Part shown: positions 46,929 to 59,561 of the stretch, one piece after another | How positions within the stretch are numbered: the first letter of the stretch is position 1 | Layout: every line of letters begins with the position of its first letter | Source: Basidiobolus heterosporus B8920 | Lineage: Eukaryota; Basidiobolomycota; Basidiobolomycetes; Basidiobolales; Basidiobolaceae | Direction: 5' to 3' | DNA: 64,000 nt | NCBI GenBank assembly: GCA_000697455.1 | Contig: JNET01033001.1 | Span: forward strand, 1-64,000 | Program-made: the position numbers and the translations under genes | Notes under the pieces: generated by a model | Told to the model about the DNA's origin: nothing | Seen by the model: the letters and a program-made list of their open reading frames with translations, nothing else | Databases searched by the model: none

Positions 46929-49821
46929 TTATTCTGGTCTTAGAGCAAGAACCAAGGCAGTACGAGTTGGAATGTAAACCTGGTCCGGAAAAGACGGTTA
47001 GAGCCAACTCAGTATTTTAAGGACAAAGTTAGACTACTGCATACCTGAATATACTGTGGTCGGCCATGGCGTTCACCGGGGATAGAAAAGTATACTTGGT
47101 CGGGTTCAACACGATTATGTCCCTCGAATCTAGCATCGTCAGTGTTCAAGACAATTTTATAACTAATAAGGGAGAAATTCAGGTTGGAGTTAATATCTCT
47201 TCAGCAATAAATCTGCACCAATTGCCAAAGTCATTTACCTGCCAGCTGATCCTGTTCCAACCTGATAATCTACATGACTCTTGGTGGGATGGAAGTTGAA
47301 AATCCATAGCAAACCACCTCGTTCAAACGCAATCACTTTATCATCTTCGTGTGCAAGGTAAATCCACGCTTGGGGAGATTTTAGCCAGTTGTACTCTTGC
47401 TCAGCCATGTTCATTATCCGATCAAATTCATTTAGTTTACTGTAGCGAAGTAAATTATCCTGGGCAAGGTTAAATGGACGACGAGCGTAGTGATAGCTGT
47501 AGTTATTTCCTTCACGAGGGAAGTCCAGCCACTCAGGATGACCAAATTCATTCCCTTCGAAATTCAGATATCCCTCACCACCAAGCCCTTGCGTGATTAG
47601 TCTGTGAAATAAAGAACGTTAGACTAGGAAGTGACGAAACCACTATTTGCCTCCATTACCTAATCATCTTGTGTAGAGAAAGACCACGATCAATGACCGT
47701 TGTCATGGGACTATAGATTGACATGTTTTGGTACATTTCTTGGTCCATCAACCAAAACGCAATCGTTTTGCTACCCACAAGAGCCTGATCATGAGATTCA
47801 CAGTATGCGATAGTTTTCTCCTATTAAGCGAATAGATCAGATAGTGATACAATAGGCACATACAAATAATCACGATTACTTTACCAGGTCACGTCTATTC
47901 GTTAGATTATGCACAATGTAGCCCATGTTCCAGCTCTCATCCTTTTACAGTTGTGTTAGCGAAAAGATGGGTTGAATAGAACGCTAATCTCCCTCTTACC
48001 GGATATTCTCTCAGTAGTTTAACCCACATTTCAGGAATAGCCATGGCCAATCGTTGATCAAACCCAATACCGCCTTCTTCGATATTTCGGCACAAACCGG
48101 GCATACCGGAAACATCTAGATGGTAGGTTGTTAATTATGTGCGGCATCACAATATAGAACTAAAAGAGTTACCTTCAGCAATGGTGATAATATTAGGAAA
48201 GGTATCATGAAGCATTCCATTGGCCTAAATATATCCGTCGTTTAGCGAGCAATTCATCGATAGGATATAGAGATAGCCATCATTACCAGCATCAAAAACA
48301 AGACACCGTCGTCATCCGTTTGTTCGTTGAAATATTCGGCGTAGTTGCCGGTGAATCCGACTCCGATTCCGTGATGATGGAACATGATCGAGGTAACAGC
48401 GTCGAAGCGAAACCCATCAAAGCGATACTCCGAAGCATAAAAGCGCACATTCGACAATAAGAATCGTTGAACTTCCAATTCCCCATAGTTAAACAATCGA
48501 CTGGTTGACAAAATGAATTTAGGCTATACCTAGAATAAATGAACTCAACAGACTCTTACCTATTCCAAATAGGGTGATAACCACGCTCACCACTGTGAAA
48601 ATAACACTGATCAGTTCCATCGAATTTATTCAAACCGTCGCTGACGTTGCTACTTGCGTGTGAGTGAACAATATCCAAAAATACATATAACCCCAATCCG
48701 TGAGCTGTATCTATTAGTCGTTTGAGATCTTCAGGTGTGCCTGTTATTGAAGGTTAGAGGCCGCAATTCAACACGAGCAAGCTATGCTTCAACTAACCAA
48801 ATCGACTAGAGACAGCAAAGAAATTGGTGACTTGATATCCAAAGCTGGCATAATACGCATGCTCCATGATTCCCATTAGTTGGATAGCGTTGTATCCCAG
48901 TCGGGCGATATGAGGTAGCACGTTTTCAGTAAACTCATTGTAACTTGCTATTTTAGGCTCTGGTGAGGATATACCAACTATTCATCAACGGTTTGCTATT
49001 AGTCAATGCAATGCCACAGTTAACAAATCGATTGTCGATGTTGACTCAACCAACCATGGGCTTCGTAAATTTTAAGGTTTTCTGGCTTAGGAGGGGCAGT
49101 ATTCCTCCACTCGTAAGGTCTTTCTGGGTGCCAAAATACGGCACTATATGTGGAATTAACGTCAGATTCGGGAACAGCTCGTCTAATCCAGGCAGGCAAT
49201 CTATCTATCACTTCTCCTTCCGGTGTAACCATGGATATCTAGAAGTAAAGTTATTATATATGAAGTTGAATAACGGGTAAACAAGGGCTTGGAAAACATG
49301 CCTTTACTCGGCTGTTGTGAGGAATGCCTAAGGATCCGTCTGAGCGATTTGGGATAAAAGTTTCCCAAACGTTGGAGTCACCTTTTTTCATAGGATTTGC
49401 ATTTCTATCCCAATTATCTGATATGAATGCACGTTAGATATAGACATCTCTAAAATTTGACCTAATTACATACTGAAATCGCCAATCAAGCAAGCTCTCA
49501 CAGCATTTGGAGCCCATTCTCTATAGATGATACCCCCAGATACAACATTGAAACCGAATTTCTCGTAACTACGAGTAAAATTGTCCCAACCGCCTTCGTA
49601 ATTGTTAATTCTTTCGCATAGTTCTCGATATCTCAGGTATCTAAAATGGTAAGGATTTTAGATCCTTCCTCAAGGCGGAGGAATAGTATAGACACGCAAG
49701 TTGGATATTACCTTCGATGCATAACTGGGGCATATGGTTTTAACCAAGGGTCTTGAAAAGCCATAGCGGTCCCAGGTGGAAACCCATCACCTCTTGCTCT
49801 AAAAACACGATCCTCCATCAT
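46929..49821 (-). CDS. GLC3: 1,4-alpha-glucan (glycogen) branching enzyme
   Basis: GH13 branching enzyme that makes the alpha-1,6 branches of glycogen. The gene has many short exons. It starts at [11 protein letters not shown] (49821), continues [14 protein letters not shown], then [11 protein letters not shown] and GDFNNWDR (CBM48). The catalytic barrel contains [28 protein letters not shown] with the nucleophile aspartate, and [12 protein letters not shown] with the acid/base glutamate across an intron. Later blocks include [16 protein letters not shown] and [13 protein letters not shown]. The last exon is [16 protein letters not shown], stop 46931-46929. The length and block order agree with eukaryotic branching enzymes. 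Confidence 0.94.
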
Positions 49822-50594
49822 AGATCCGAAGTCTAGTTATAAGGTACTGAGAATCTAGGTACACGTAAAACTTATTGAAAAACGAGAAGCAACGTAGTAA
49901 TCTTGGATCAAAAGTCTGACGATGAAATAATATCTGATAAATCGAAAATTCGCAAAGGTCTACACATACATTATACTCGTTTATCCATCACCAATGACCG
50001 TCATCGAAATCGTACGTATGTTAATCGTGATGTCGATCATCCAAGATTTAGGATGATTTAACCCAGTTACGTCACAAATGAACGTCCAGATAACCGCGTT
50101 TTCAGATAATGGGAACAGGTGTATTCTACAACGCCATTCACCATCCGTTGTCATTGGGGTGTTCGGGTGTTGTGGAAGGAATATCGAGAATGATCCTAAC
50201 TCGTACATACCACCCTCTCTATGTAGCTTATCTGATATGTCCTACAATACGTGCAACATTTGCCAACTTCTGATAATCACTTTGATCGCATATAACAGTA
50301 TCATTCCCGCTTTAGAATAGGTTTCTTCCACACGCTCCTGGGTACGGTTTGTTACAATACCAAAAAGAACCGGACTGGGACAGTTGAGATGTTCTATACC
50401 TGCCGAGTATGCCAGCTTGTGAGGAAATCTATAAACAGAAAGTCAATAATTATTGATTAATGTTACTTGAATTTGTAATCATAAATATAATTGAAATAAA
50501 TGATCCCGGATCATCTAATTTTTTTCTATCACAAACCTACTAGTATGATACACTTTCATTTTTCATTACTTTCAGCAACGTCTCTACTCGTAAA
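49822..50594. other. Divergent region, GLC3 and DPH5, with an unassigned open frame
   Basis: About 770 bases between divergent start codons, expected to hold both promoters. It also contains a minus-strand open frame at 49981-50208 (75 codons, MYELGSFSIFLPQHPN...), with more open text upstream to about 50450. I could not assign it to any family or join it confidently into a gene. Confidence 0.35.
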
Positions 50595-51522
50595 ATGTTT
50601 TATATCGTTGGCCTTGGTTTATCTGACGAGCGTGATATCACCGTAAAAGGGCTTGAAGCAGTCAAGTCTTGCCAAAGAGTATATCTCGAGGCCTATACCA
50701 GCATATTGATGGTAGAGAAAGAAAAGCTGGTACACTATTGATTTACTTATATCAAGAGTATAAACTGAGGTCAATTTGATGTAACTGAATTTTTGTGTTT
50801 TTCAGGAAAAATATTATGGCTGTGAGGTGATCGTTGCTGATCGTGAAATGGTTGAAACCGAGAGTGATGCCATTTTGGCTGATGCTGCTAATATTAATGT
50901 CGCTTTCTTAGTGGTAGGTGACCCATACGGTGCCACCACTCATACTGATCTTTACCTCCGTGCTCGTGAACTCGATATTCCTGTCAAAGTTATTCATAAT
51001 GCTTCAATCATGAACGCTATCGGTGCCTGCGGTTTACAACTTTACAACTATGGACAAACCATTTCCATGGTTTTCTTCACTGATACTTGGCGCCCAGACA
51101 GTTTTTATGATAAAATCAAGGAGAATAGGCAAATTGGGCTACATACTTTGTGCTTACTTGATATCAAAGTAAAGGAGCAAAGCATCGAAAATATGGCTCG
51201 TGGTCGCTTAATTTACGAACCTCCTAGATATATGACTGTCAACCAAGCTGTAGAGCAGCTAATCGAAATCGAGGATAAACGTCAAGAAGGTGTATACCAT
51301 CGTGAAACTATCGGTGTGGGTATTGCACGTGTTGGCTCTGATGACCAAGTTATCAAGGCTGGTACATTAGAGCAGCTTTTGACAGCTGATTTTGGCGCAC
51401 CTCTTCACTCTCTTGTTCTTGCTGGAGATCGTATGCACTTCTTGGAAGCTGATATGCTTCGTCAATTTGCTATTGATAAGGATATTTTCGACGAGGTTGT
51501 TGCCAAGCACTACAATATCTAA
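50595..51522 (+). CDS. DPH5: Diphthine methyl ester synthase (Dph5)
   Basis: SAM-dependent methyltransferase of diphthamide synthesis on elongation factor 2. Predicted 283 residues from two exons, 50595-50729 and 50806-51522. It starts [20 protein letters not shown], the tetrapyrrole-methylase type N-terminus. The second exon has [20 protein letters not shown], then [20 protein letters not shown] and [15 protein letters not shown]. The C-terminal [20 protein letters not shown] is typical. The protein length is slightly under yeast Dph5 (300). Confidence 0.97.
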
Positions 51523-51792
51523 TCCAGACCTATAAGATTTATTAAATAGATTCCAACTTTTTTTCTTGACAATGATTCTAAGTTTTAACTTAATATCTGT
51601 GCCTTTTTTCACATAGTCAAATCGTCAGTGAACTATTCGAAGATTTATACTGACAAATCCTAAAGAGTATTGCAAATAATAATGAATTGAACTGAGCGAT
51701 GTTGACGTTTTCTTTAAGAAAGCTTAAATTTTGAGATATTTAAAAGGTAAGGAACGCATATGAATATACCGTCAGATACATACCCGTAATGA

Positions 51793-53968
51793 TTAGATAT
51801 TATATAAAGAATTTAAAGTGCATATATTCTTACAAACCATGACCCACGGCCCACTTCCATGACAAAGGTGGCCTTGATCTATTAGTTGTCGTTCGTACAT
51901 CAGTAACTCGTAAACAAATCGAAGGTTCGGCTGTATTACGACTGCCATACGTCTGGCTCGGGTCATTAGATAGGCTTCGGAGAAGGTTTTCTTCAGAGTC
52001 TTCATAAGATATGCAATCACAATACTAGCAGAGCGTGAAACACCAACTCTACAATGTACTAAAACCTGCTTATGTGTTATTCTTGCTGTTTCTAACGTGC
52101 GGTATATGTAAATAAAAGGTAAACAATTATAGGAATACGTCTTCATACAATACCTATGAACTGAACACACTGCTCCAGATACGGTAGTAACGAATCAATT
52201 CCATTATCCTGGAAGTTCCGCAAGTACAGAATCTCAAACTGTCGTGTTGACAGTTTAGTATCTTCACCAGCACTAAGAATATGGGAAATGCCTAGCAATT
52301 TTAGGAGATCAGGGTTGGTAGCATGGTTGTAGTCTCCAAGATACAAATAGGGTAGAATCCTTGATGGAAATGAACCTGCGTATCAAAACCTTGAATATTA
52401 CTGAAGATTGTTCACAGTAACGATTAAGATTTTACCTTTGAATTTGGAGTTGTAGAACCAACTAGAACCAATTTCTTTTGCCGCAAGTAAGTCGACTTGG
52501 AATTTTTCTTCGACATCAGGCACGAACTGCACCGGATATTTGTGCTCCGCCTCCAGTGTAGTCCACACCAAATCTTCAACGCACATTATTAACTCTAAGT
52601 TGCGATGAGCCACAAAAAAGCTCCTTTTTATTTGAAGAACGTAGTATGCTTGAGTAAGGGTTAATCTGTGACGGTACATCAGGTAAGTGAGCGTCACTAT
52701 GGATGTTTCGGTATATCCGTCTTTACAGCATATAAGAATTTTTCGGCCTTGATCTGCATGGTGCCGAATAAACTTGACTATCTTCAAAATTTCTTCGGTA
52801 ACCTCATCTATCGATTCAAAAGGGTAAGCAACCCCCACACCAACACTAGTATGAACCATTGAACTTGGAAAATCATGACTTCGCAAAGTCGTAGATCTAT
52901 CCAGTTTTTCAGTCATTGCTGCAAGTGTTTTAGCGTTTGGATATCCTGTGAACTCCCTGGCCTCAAGGCTTATTGAAAATTTGTTAGGATTACTAGCGGG
53001 CAGGTTAGACACCTCAGAGGAAGAGTAAGGTCTACTAAGCCTGCTATATGGTAGGTCTTTGATGTTGCCTACCTAGAAATTGACTAGTATCAAAAGACTA
53101 AGCTACATACATAAACAATCTCTATATTTACCCAAACATTAGGTGAGATCTCACTTGCTTTGGTAAATAATTCACATTCTGATCTTTCTTTCAGGTAATA
53201 ATTGATGTGATTTTTGATATATCCTTGACCACGGATTGCAACTAAATTTGGTAGTAAAGCTTCAATTTTTGAAAATGGATCTAAAAGCGGTGTTAATACA
53301 ATAATGATTACTGGATTTTGGCAGGTCAACATACCAGTCACAACATAGGTTTTATAGGTCAAACCACTCTCCCCTGTGCTAGCCTTCCTTACTCTGGCAA
53401 TGTTTTCCTGAGCCGATGAGACCTTTTTGGCTATATCTAGAGCGGAATCACCTCCATCGACACTATATATCACGATGTCTGATATTGAGGCATATCGAGC
53501 AGTCTGACCGGCGAAGTTTCGAAGGTTCATGTTCTTCTCATTGGTACTTGGGTTTTGGGAAGTTATAAAGGTCCAATTAGCAAATTGCTCGCTAATTGGA
53601 GACGGAGTAGAGGATATAATCTCTTCGAAAGAAACAGAACCCAAGAGACGACACTCAACAGAATCTTTAGAGCCGTGGAGAAGTGTCAAGCCTCGATAAG
53701 ATGGAATGTTTGGTTGGCTTAGTTTGCAAATATTTGCACGTTCGTAATCGACCAGGTCGATAGAGTGTAGCCAGGGGAAAAGGGTATTGACAGATAGAGG
53801 CTGAGTGGCATATAAAGCATAGAGATTTGCAAGGTCTTCAGCTTTGATCCTATGTACAGGAGACTCTTCACGCAATATTGAGCCCTGTTTTGCTAAAGGA
53901 GATACGATAGAACTGTAATTCACGTCATATAAGTCACTTCCCGGGGGAAGTTTAGAAGTGGTGACCAT
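51793..53968 (-). CDS. PPS1: Pps1-like dual-specificity phosphatase
   Basis: About 660 residues in several exons, starting MVTTSKLPPGSDLYD at 53968. The C-terminal dual-specificity domain has the active-site loop VHCRVGVSRSASIVIAYLMK, with the catalytic cysteine and arginine intact. It is preceded by RILPYLYLGDYNHATNPDLL, the usual DSP substrate-binding start. A second, degenerate phosphatase-like region sits upstream: ILICCKDGYTETSIVTLTYL has a Cx5 loop that lacks the conserved arginine, so it is probably inactive. In yeast Pps1 affects S phase and TOR-related signalling. The final exon ends VMVCKNICTLNSLYNI, stop near 51793. Confidence 0.9.
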
Positions 53969-54702
53969 AGGTTGGGTCTACTACTATCCAGTTAAAGATA
54001 TATGCTTTATAGAGCGATTCTTATTCTTGGGCTGGACTCACAGGCAAAGGTAATGAAGGGAAATAGTAGAGCGAATATAGTGTACAAAGCTGACTTAGCT
54101 TAATCCATGCATTTAAAGGTAGCAACCCGGTATGATGTCTTGGCCAATCACAATTACACTTTTATTTACAATTAATTGATTAAATATGTGGGACCTGCAC
54201 AAAATACCAAAAAACCAGTTACAAATGTATAGATTCAGAGTGAAATATACATGAGCATGTATAGAACCATATATATTCTGGATTAGTATAATTAAAGACC
54301 AAATGGTACACAGGTAGTTGTGTCTTCATAAACTCAACTTGGAGTGCTTGCATTGCAATAACATATGCTCTGTGTGAGTAAAGATTAAGTAAAATGTCGA
54401 AAAGCTGTAGCATATTGGCGAGAGTTTGGTTAATTTTAGCAGTAAATTTCATTTCAAGTTTGGCAAAAAATACAGGTAGTAATTAATTGAGTTTTTCTAA
54501 AATAGTCCTCAACTTCTACTTTACATAACCGATTTGCAAGCCCTAGTCAGGCTCGTCATTTAGTGTTCAAAAACAAGGCAAATTTCGTGTCGATTTCTAA
54601 GCAAATGATGTTGTATATATAGCCATAGCCTCTGTTAAGTTAGGGAATAATTTTCGAGCGTTCATAGAAATAAGAGCTGGGAGATATTTCGGAAAAGGCA
54701 AA
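53969..54702. other. Intergenic region upstream of PPS1
   Basis: About 730 AT-rich bases. A minus-strand open frame at 54219-54452 shows no recognisable product. It presumably holds the PPS1 promoter and the 3' flank of the zinc-finger gene. Confidence 0.4.
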
Positions 54703-55365
54703 CTACTCATTAGCCTCTACACTTTGCTTAGTAACAGCATCGAGTAACACATTTTTCTCAGTTTGCAGACGTCTTAGTTTTTTCTTCATAAGAAGGTATT
54801 CTTCGCTAAGACACTCGCCTTCTCTTTTGATGTACCTGTATTTGGCTTTTTCAAATAAATATTTCTCCGAGTATGACTGATCATCAGCAGATGATTCACT
54901 TTCTGAGGTGCTTTCATTATCTTCTAAAACCTGTGGTGCCTCGACAATTTCATTTTCTAATTTTACTCCAGAATGTCTGGTATGTTTTACCGACTTTTGT
55001 GAAGGCGATTCTTCATAAATATTTGTATCCCGAACGGTATCTCCATGTTGCTGCTTAAAATGTTTGGCTAGTGCATCAGAACGTGTAAAGCTTTTGTCGC
55101 ATTCGGGTGCTGGACAGTCGTAAGGCTTCTCACCAGTATGACTCCGAAGGTGAGAAATCAACGCGAAACGAGTGGTCTGTGGAAGGCCCTTGCGAGGGCA
55201 ATCTGTCCAATCACAAGAATAGACACCTTTTTTTCTACCTATATGATCTTCCGACAAATGATAAACCAAATGTTGTAACTTCGAAAAGCTCAAAGAACAT
55301 CCTTCCCAACGACACAAAAAATTAGGTTCGGGAACAAGGGGTGGTGAAGTTGGAGAGTTAGACAT
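54703..55365 (-). CDS. IEC1: C2H2 zinc-finger protein like INO80 subunit Iec1
   Basis: Single exon, 220 residues from the ATG at 55365; the open frame extends seven codons upstream without an ATG. Three C2H2 fingers are seen: CRWEGCSLSFSKLQHLVYHL, CDWTDCPRKGLPQTTRFALI continuing to H, and CPAPECDKSFTRSDALAKHF. The middle finger's CPRKGLPQTTRFALISHLRS, followed by HTGEKP, is characteristic of the fungal INO80 complex subunit Iec1. The C-terminus is acidic then predicted coiled coil (LMKKKLRRLQTEKNVL). A chromatin-remodelling role is inferred from that family. Confidence 0.75.
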   Translation of the reverse strand: MSNSPTSPPLVPEPNFLCRWEGCSLSFSKLQHLVYHLSEDHIGRKKGVYSCDWTDCPRKGLPQTTRFALISHLRSHTGEKPYDCPAPECDKSFTRSDALAKHFKQQHGDTVRDTNIYEESPSQKSVKHTRHSGVKLENEIVEAPQVLEDNESTSESESSADDQSYSEKYLFEKAKYRYIKREGECLSEEYLLMKKKLRRLQTEKNVLLDAVTKQSVEANE

Positions 55366-55626
55366 TTGGAAGTTGTGTAGAGACAAGTTTCAGTGTACAA
55401 ACCATAGTTTTAACACAATGCGCATATGAATAAGTCGAAAATTTTGGATCACTTGATTCATTGACAAATTGATTAGTATGTATTTGACGCTTAAAATTGT
55501 TGCAACCAAGAAAATTATCCACATCAATGATTCACTGTTGTATGGGTACATAGAAATCGATGTCCAAGGGTTTCAAACGTTACTTAAGCTAGTCCGGATA
55601 AAATTCCTTTGGACAGCATCTTGACA
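55366..55626. promoter_or_regulatory. Divergent promoter region, IEC1-like and SLU7
   Basis: About 260 bases between the divergent starts, so both promoters should be here. No individual element is recognised. Confidence 0.4.
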
Positions 55627-57363
55627 ATGGCCTCTTCATATGGTATGAATACTTCAAATAATGGACAAGACAGTAAATTAAATATATTCCTGTGTTGAAT
55701 TTAGGTTCAAAGTTGAGTAGAGAGGATTACCGTCGACAAAAAGATCTTGAAGCTGCTCGTAAAGCAGGCACTGCTCCGGCAGAAAGAGACGAGGAAGGGA
55801 ATGAAATCAATCCCCATATTCCGCAATACATCTCGCAAGCGCCTTGTAAATAATTTATTTCATAGAGTGGTTTTCCTTGAATCGCTTTATAACACCATTA
55901 CATAGGGTACCTTGATAGTGGTGCACCGACACTTAAACATCAACGTAATTCGAATTCGAATTCAAATGATCGTTTTAACGATAGCTGGTATGCCAGAGGA
56001 CAAAAGGTTGCACCTGCTGCAACCAAATATCGCAAAGGTGCCTGCGAGAATTGTGGAGCCTTGACTCACAAAACCAAAGACTGTGTTGAACGCCCTCGTA
56101 AACTTGGTGCTAAATGGTCAGGAAAAGACATCAGAGTGAGATAGAATGCACTAGCACATAAATTGGACATTATTTAACTTCGCAAACACTTTCTGATCAC
56201 CTCCCCTTTTTAGCCTGACGAGACGGTTCAAGAATTGGAACTTAGTTTTGATGGAAAACGCGATCGTTGGAATGGATACGATTCTAGAGAGCATGATGAT
56301 CTGTATAAAGGTTTGCAAACCGGTAAACATTAACCCTATCTTCAATCTTGCTCACTTTCTTTAATACCTTTAAGAATGGGAAATGATTGAAGAAGAACGA
56401 AAAAAACGCAAGGCCCAAGAGCTAGACCAAGCCGTACTGGATGGTCAAGCATCCGCTGCAAAACTCCAAAAGTTAGCCAACAAAGGTGGGGAACTTTCCG
56501 GCGATGATAGCGATGATGATGAGGAAAAATATGCAGAGAAATCAGATATGCCAGGACAGAAAGTTGACGCAAAAACGAGAACTACAGTTCGTAACTTGCG
56601 GTATGCTACAAGTGATTTTAATGCATCCATTTCCCGTGTACTTCTAACCACTAAAACCATAATTAGTATTCGTGAAGACACCGCAAAATACTTGCGAAAC
56701 CTAGATCCAGACTCGGCTTATTATGATCCTAAAACTCGCTCAATGCGTGACAATCCAACAAAAGACATCGCCCCTGATAATGTAAGCAGATCATCATATT
56801 GGCATCATTATTTACCCTAGCTAATCCTCTATTAGCTTCTTTACGCGGGTGATAATTTTGTTCGTTATTCGGGTGATGCCACTCACATGGCCAAGATGCA
56901 ACTCTTTGCCTGGCAAGCCAGTGATCGTGGCAACGAGAACGTTCACCTACAAGCAAACCCCACTCAGGGTGAATTACTTCACAAGGAGTATCTTGAAAAG
57001 AAGGACAAATTAAAGGATACCACTCGTGATTCGATCTTAGAAAAGTACGGTGGTGTTGAGCATCTTGAAGCCCCACCCAAAGAACTACTATTAGCACAAA
57101 CAGAAAACTACGTAGAATATTCTCGAACAGGAAAGATCATCAAGGGCCAGGAGAAAATCATTGCCAAATCCAAATACGAAGAAGATGGTTAGTATCCATG
57201 AACATACGAGTATTTCTTTTTGTCTCTAATGCCTATTACTTGTTTAGTTTTCATCAACAATCACAACTCTGTATGGGGCTCATATTGGGAAAGTGGTCAA
57301 TGGGGATATACTTGCTGTCACTCCTTTGTTAAGAACTCTTACTGTGTTCCTCTGACAAGCTAA
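55627..57363 (+). CDS. SLU7: Slu7 second-step splicing factor
   Basis: Acts in 3' splice-site choice at the second catalytic step. Joined exons begin [20 protein letters not shown] (ATG at 55627) and continue with [15 protein letters not shown]. The CCHC zinc knuckle [14 protein letters not shown] is intact. Further blocks are [33 protein letters not shown] and YCVP preceded by [18 protein letters not shown] at the C-terminus. The last exon ends in a short PLTS tail, with stop 57361-57363. The stop lies in the first copy of a 41-base-offset direct repeat. Human SLU7 extends further past this point. Confidence 0.94.
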
Positions 57364-57409
57364 TTCTTCGTCCTCTTTCTTACTGTGTTCCTCTAACAAG
57401 CTAATTCTT
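57337..57409. repeat. Direct repeat across the SLU7 stop codon
   Basis: A 32-base segment (57337-57368) that contains the SLU7 stop codon recurs at 57378-57409 with a single base difference, an offset of 41 bases. This looks like a recent local duplication. Confidence 0.85.
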
Positions 57410-57799
57410 AGTTCTTTGTATTATTTCCTGTTAGAATAAATGAATTCTATGTATTGGATATATTTCTGTTGGAATAAACAAATTGTGTATTGGATGTGTA
57501 ATTCAACTAAGCTAGTTTACGACTCCCCTGTTATTTTGAAAAGCTCAAATGATGGCACGGGTCCAGTAAAAATATCCGTTCGAATCGATGGAATTTCGTT
57601 CTCTTCCCTTTCACGAACTCTGTGGGTTGAAACTATTGAAGGTTTTACCGTAGTTCACCGTTCAAGGTACAGTATCTAATAGAACATTGAGTTTGCCAAG
57701 ATAGGCGAGTTTTTTTCTCAACAAGAACGCCATCCCAGTAGCTTTGAAGCATGCTTCTCTGATATTCTTTGTTTCTGTATTGATTCTTATTTTCTGTAG
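57364..57799. other. Intergenic region, SLU7 to RPL21
   Basis: About 435 bases. It holds the second repeat copy and a further imperfect repeat pair near 57430-57460 and 57463-57495. A TTTTCTGTAG ending just before the RPL21 ATG could be a 5'-leader intron acceptor. No gene is supported. Confidence 0.45.
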
Positions 57800-58282
57800 A
57801 TGCCTCATTCCTTCGGTTACCGTGCCCGTACTCGCCACTTGTTCTCTCAAAAATTCCGTGAGCATGGCCCTGTTAAGCTCTCCACCTATTTGAAGACCTA
57901 CAAGGTTGGTGATATCGTTGATATCAAGGCAAATGCCTCCATCCAAAAGGGTATGCCCCACAAATTCTACCACGGTAGAACTGGCATTATTTACAATGTT
58001 ACCAAGACCTCCGTTGGTGTCATTGTTAACAAGCGTGTTGGAAACCGTTACATGGAAAAGCGTGTCAACATCCGCATTGAACATATTAAGCACTCCAAGT
58101 GCCGTGATGATTTCTTGAGACGTGTCAAGGAGAACGCTTTGAAGAAGAAGGAGGCCAAGGAAAACGGACAAAGCATTCATCTTAAGCGCTTGCCAGCCCA
58201 ACCCCGTGAGGCCCGCCATGTCTCTACTAAGGATAATGCACCCACCACCATTTATCCTATCGCTTATGAAACCCTCATTTAA
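57800..58282 (+). CDS. RPL21: Ribosomal protein eL21 (60S)
   Basis: A single exon of 160 residues, the normal eL21 length. The N-terminal MPHSFGYRARTRHLFS, then LSTYLKTYKVGDIVDIK, MPHKFYHGRTG and GNRYMEKRVNIRIEHIKHSK are universal eL21 blocks. Ribosomal protein genes often carry a 5' intron; here a TGTAG immediately precedes the ATG, so one could sit in the leader. Confidence 0.98.
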   Translation: MPHSFGYRARTRHLFSQKFREHGPVKLSTYLKTYKVGDIVDIKANASIQKGMPHKFYHGRTGIIYNVTKTSVGVIVNKRVGNRYMEKRVNIRIEHIKHSKCRDDFLRRVKENALKKKEAKENGQSIHLKRLPAQPREARHVSTKDNAPTTIYPIAYETLI

Positions 58283-58538
58283 AGTGCTTCATTGCTATAC
58301 ATGTTTTTTGGTGTTGTATAGAAACTGGCAATAAATCAATACCATCAATATTACTTCTATTCAATCTCTATTCATATACATTGAAAACGCACATAGTAAC
58401 TGCTCAGCTACTAGAGATTTCGAAAAAAAAAATAAAAAATCTTGTGAATTATTGTCAAACCACGGCAATCACGTGAGTGGAAAATGAATACTGAATATAT
58501 TGGTATTGGTCACAAGGAACCACACCAGCAAGTAAACC

Positions 58539-59561
58539 ATGTCAGGTACTGGACTATATTTCGAAGACAACATGTGAGTTGAATACTTACTGATTTTATA
58601 AAAAGGTCCTCAAGTAGTCGTATTTGAAGATCCGAGCCGTAGAAATATTAGCTCTGGCGGTACGAAGCAGGATTGGAAATCTTTCATGGTTAGTTAAAGG
58701 CTCATACTAGAGCTTCTCGACAAGGAACAATCTTTTTAACAGCATTTCGCTTATACTAGTCTTCGAAAATTTCCAAGATCAATGAGAAACCACCACCACC
58801 AAAAACAAAAAAAGAACAAGAAGAGGAGAAGTAAGTAGGCGTTTGAGTACGAGAGTCAAGATACTGTATTTAAACCATGAGTTTCATTTTAGTGAGGATT
58901 TGGCAAACGATAAAGCTCTGAAAGAGCTCCTTGATTCCTCCAACCTGATTGAAAAATTAAGTACGAGTGAAGTTTATTTTTATTCTGCTAGAACTACTAT
59001 TAATGCTTTAATTGTTGTCTACAGCTACTGAGGAGTTGTCAGGAAGGGATCGTCGTAAATACATGCAGCAAAAGCTAGTCGAACTTGGGGGAAAGGTAAT
59101 CAATTTTGGAAGAATTCTCATCAACCTGATCATACTGAGTCTTATTGTTATATAGCCCGCAAAGCAACCCAAAGTTCCTCTAGGGATTCATATTGGTATG
59201 CAAGCAAAGCAGAAATATCGAGCAGCTAAGGCACTCAAAGATGTAAGCCTATTTTTAGGTATATCTACATTCCTCCAATTTAATTTAATTTAACCTTTCT
59301 TTCTAGGCCAAAGAGCAAGGGATGTTTCACGATTCCATTAAGCATCAGTTTGATGCCCTTAAGAAGCAAAAAGATAAAGGATTTCGTCAAGATCGTGGTA
59401 TCAAGGGTTCCATTGGTAAATACAAAGATGGTGTTCTTCATATCAGTGACAAGGATATCAAACGGATAGAAAACTCGGGCAAAGTACAAAAGCGCGGCGG
59501 TAAGGGTGGTCGTGGCGGTAGGGGAGGTGGAGGTGGTCGTGGTGGCAGAGGTCGCAAATGA
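58539..59561 (+). CDS. DUF4602 (C1orf131-like) nucleolar protein
   Basis: Several tiny exons. The first is ATG TCA G at 58539-58545, then GPQVVVFEDPSRRNISSGGT, KQDWKSFM, SSKISKINEKPPPPKTKKEQ and EDLANDKALKELLDSSNLIE. A longer block follows: ELSGRDRRKYMQQKLVELGG, IHIGMQAKQKYRAAKALKDA, then KHQFDALKKQKDKGF. The VVVFEDPS and MQAKQKYRAAK motifs match DUF4602/C1orf131, linked to small-subunit rRNA processing. The C-terminus is a GGRGGRGGGGG-type RGG tail. The first intron is read as about 66 nt; the alternative with a GTGAGT donor leaves a 32-nt intron. Confidence 0.75.
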
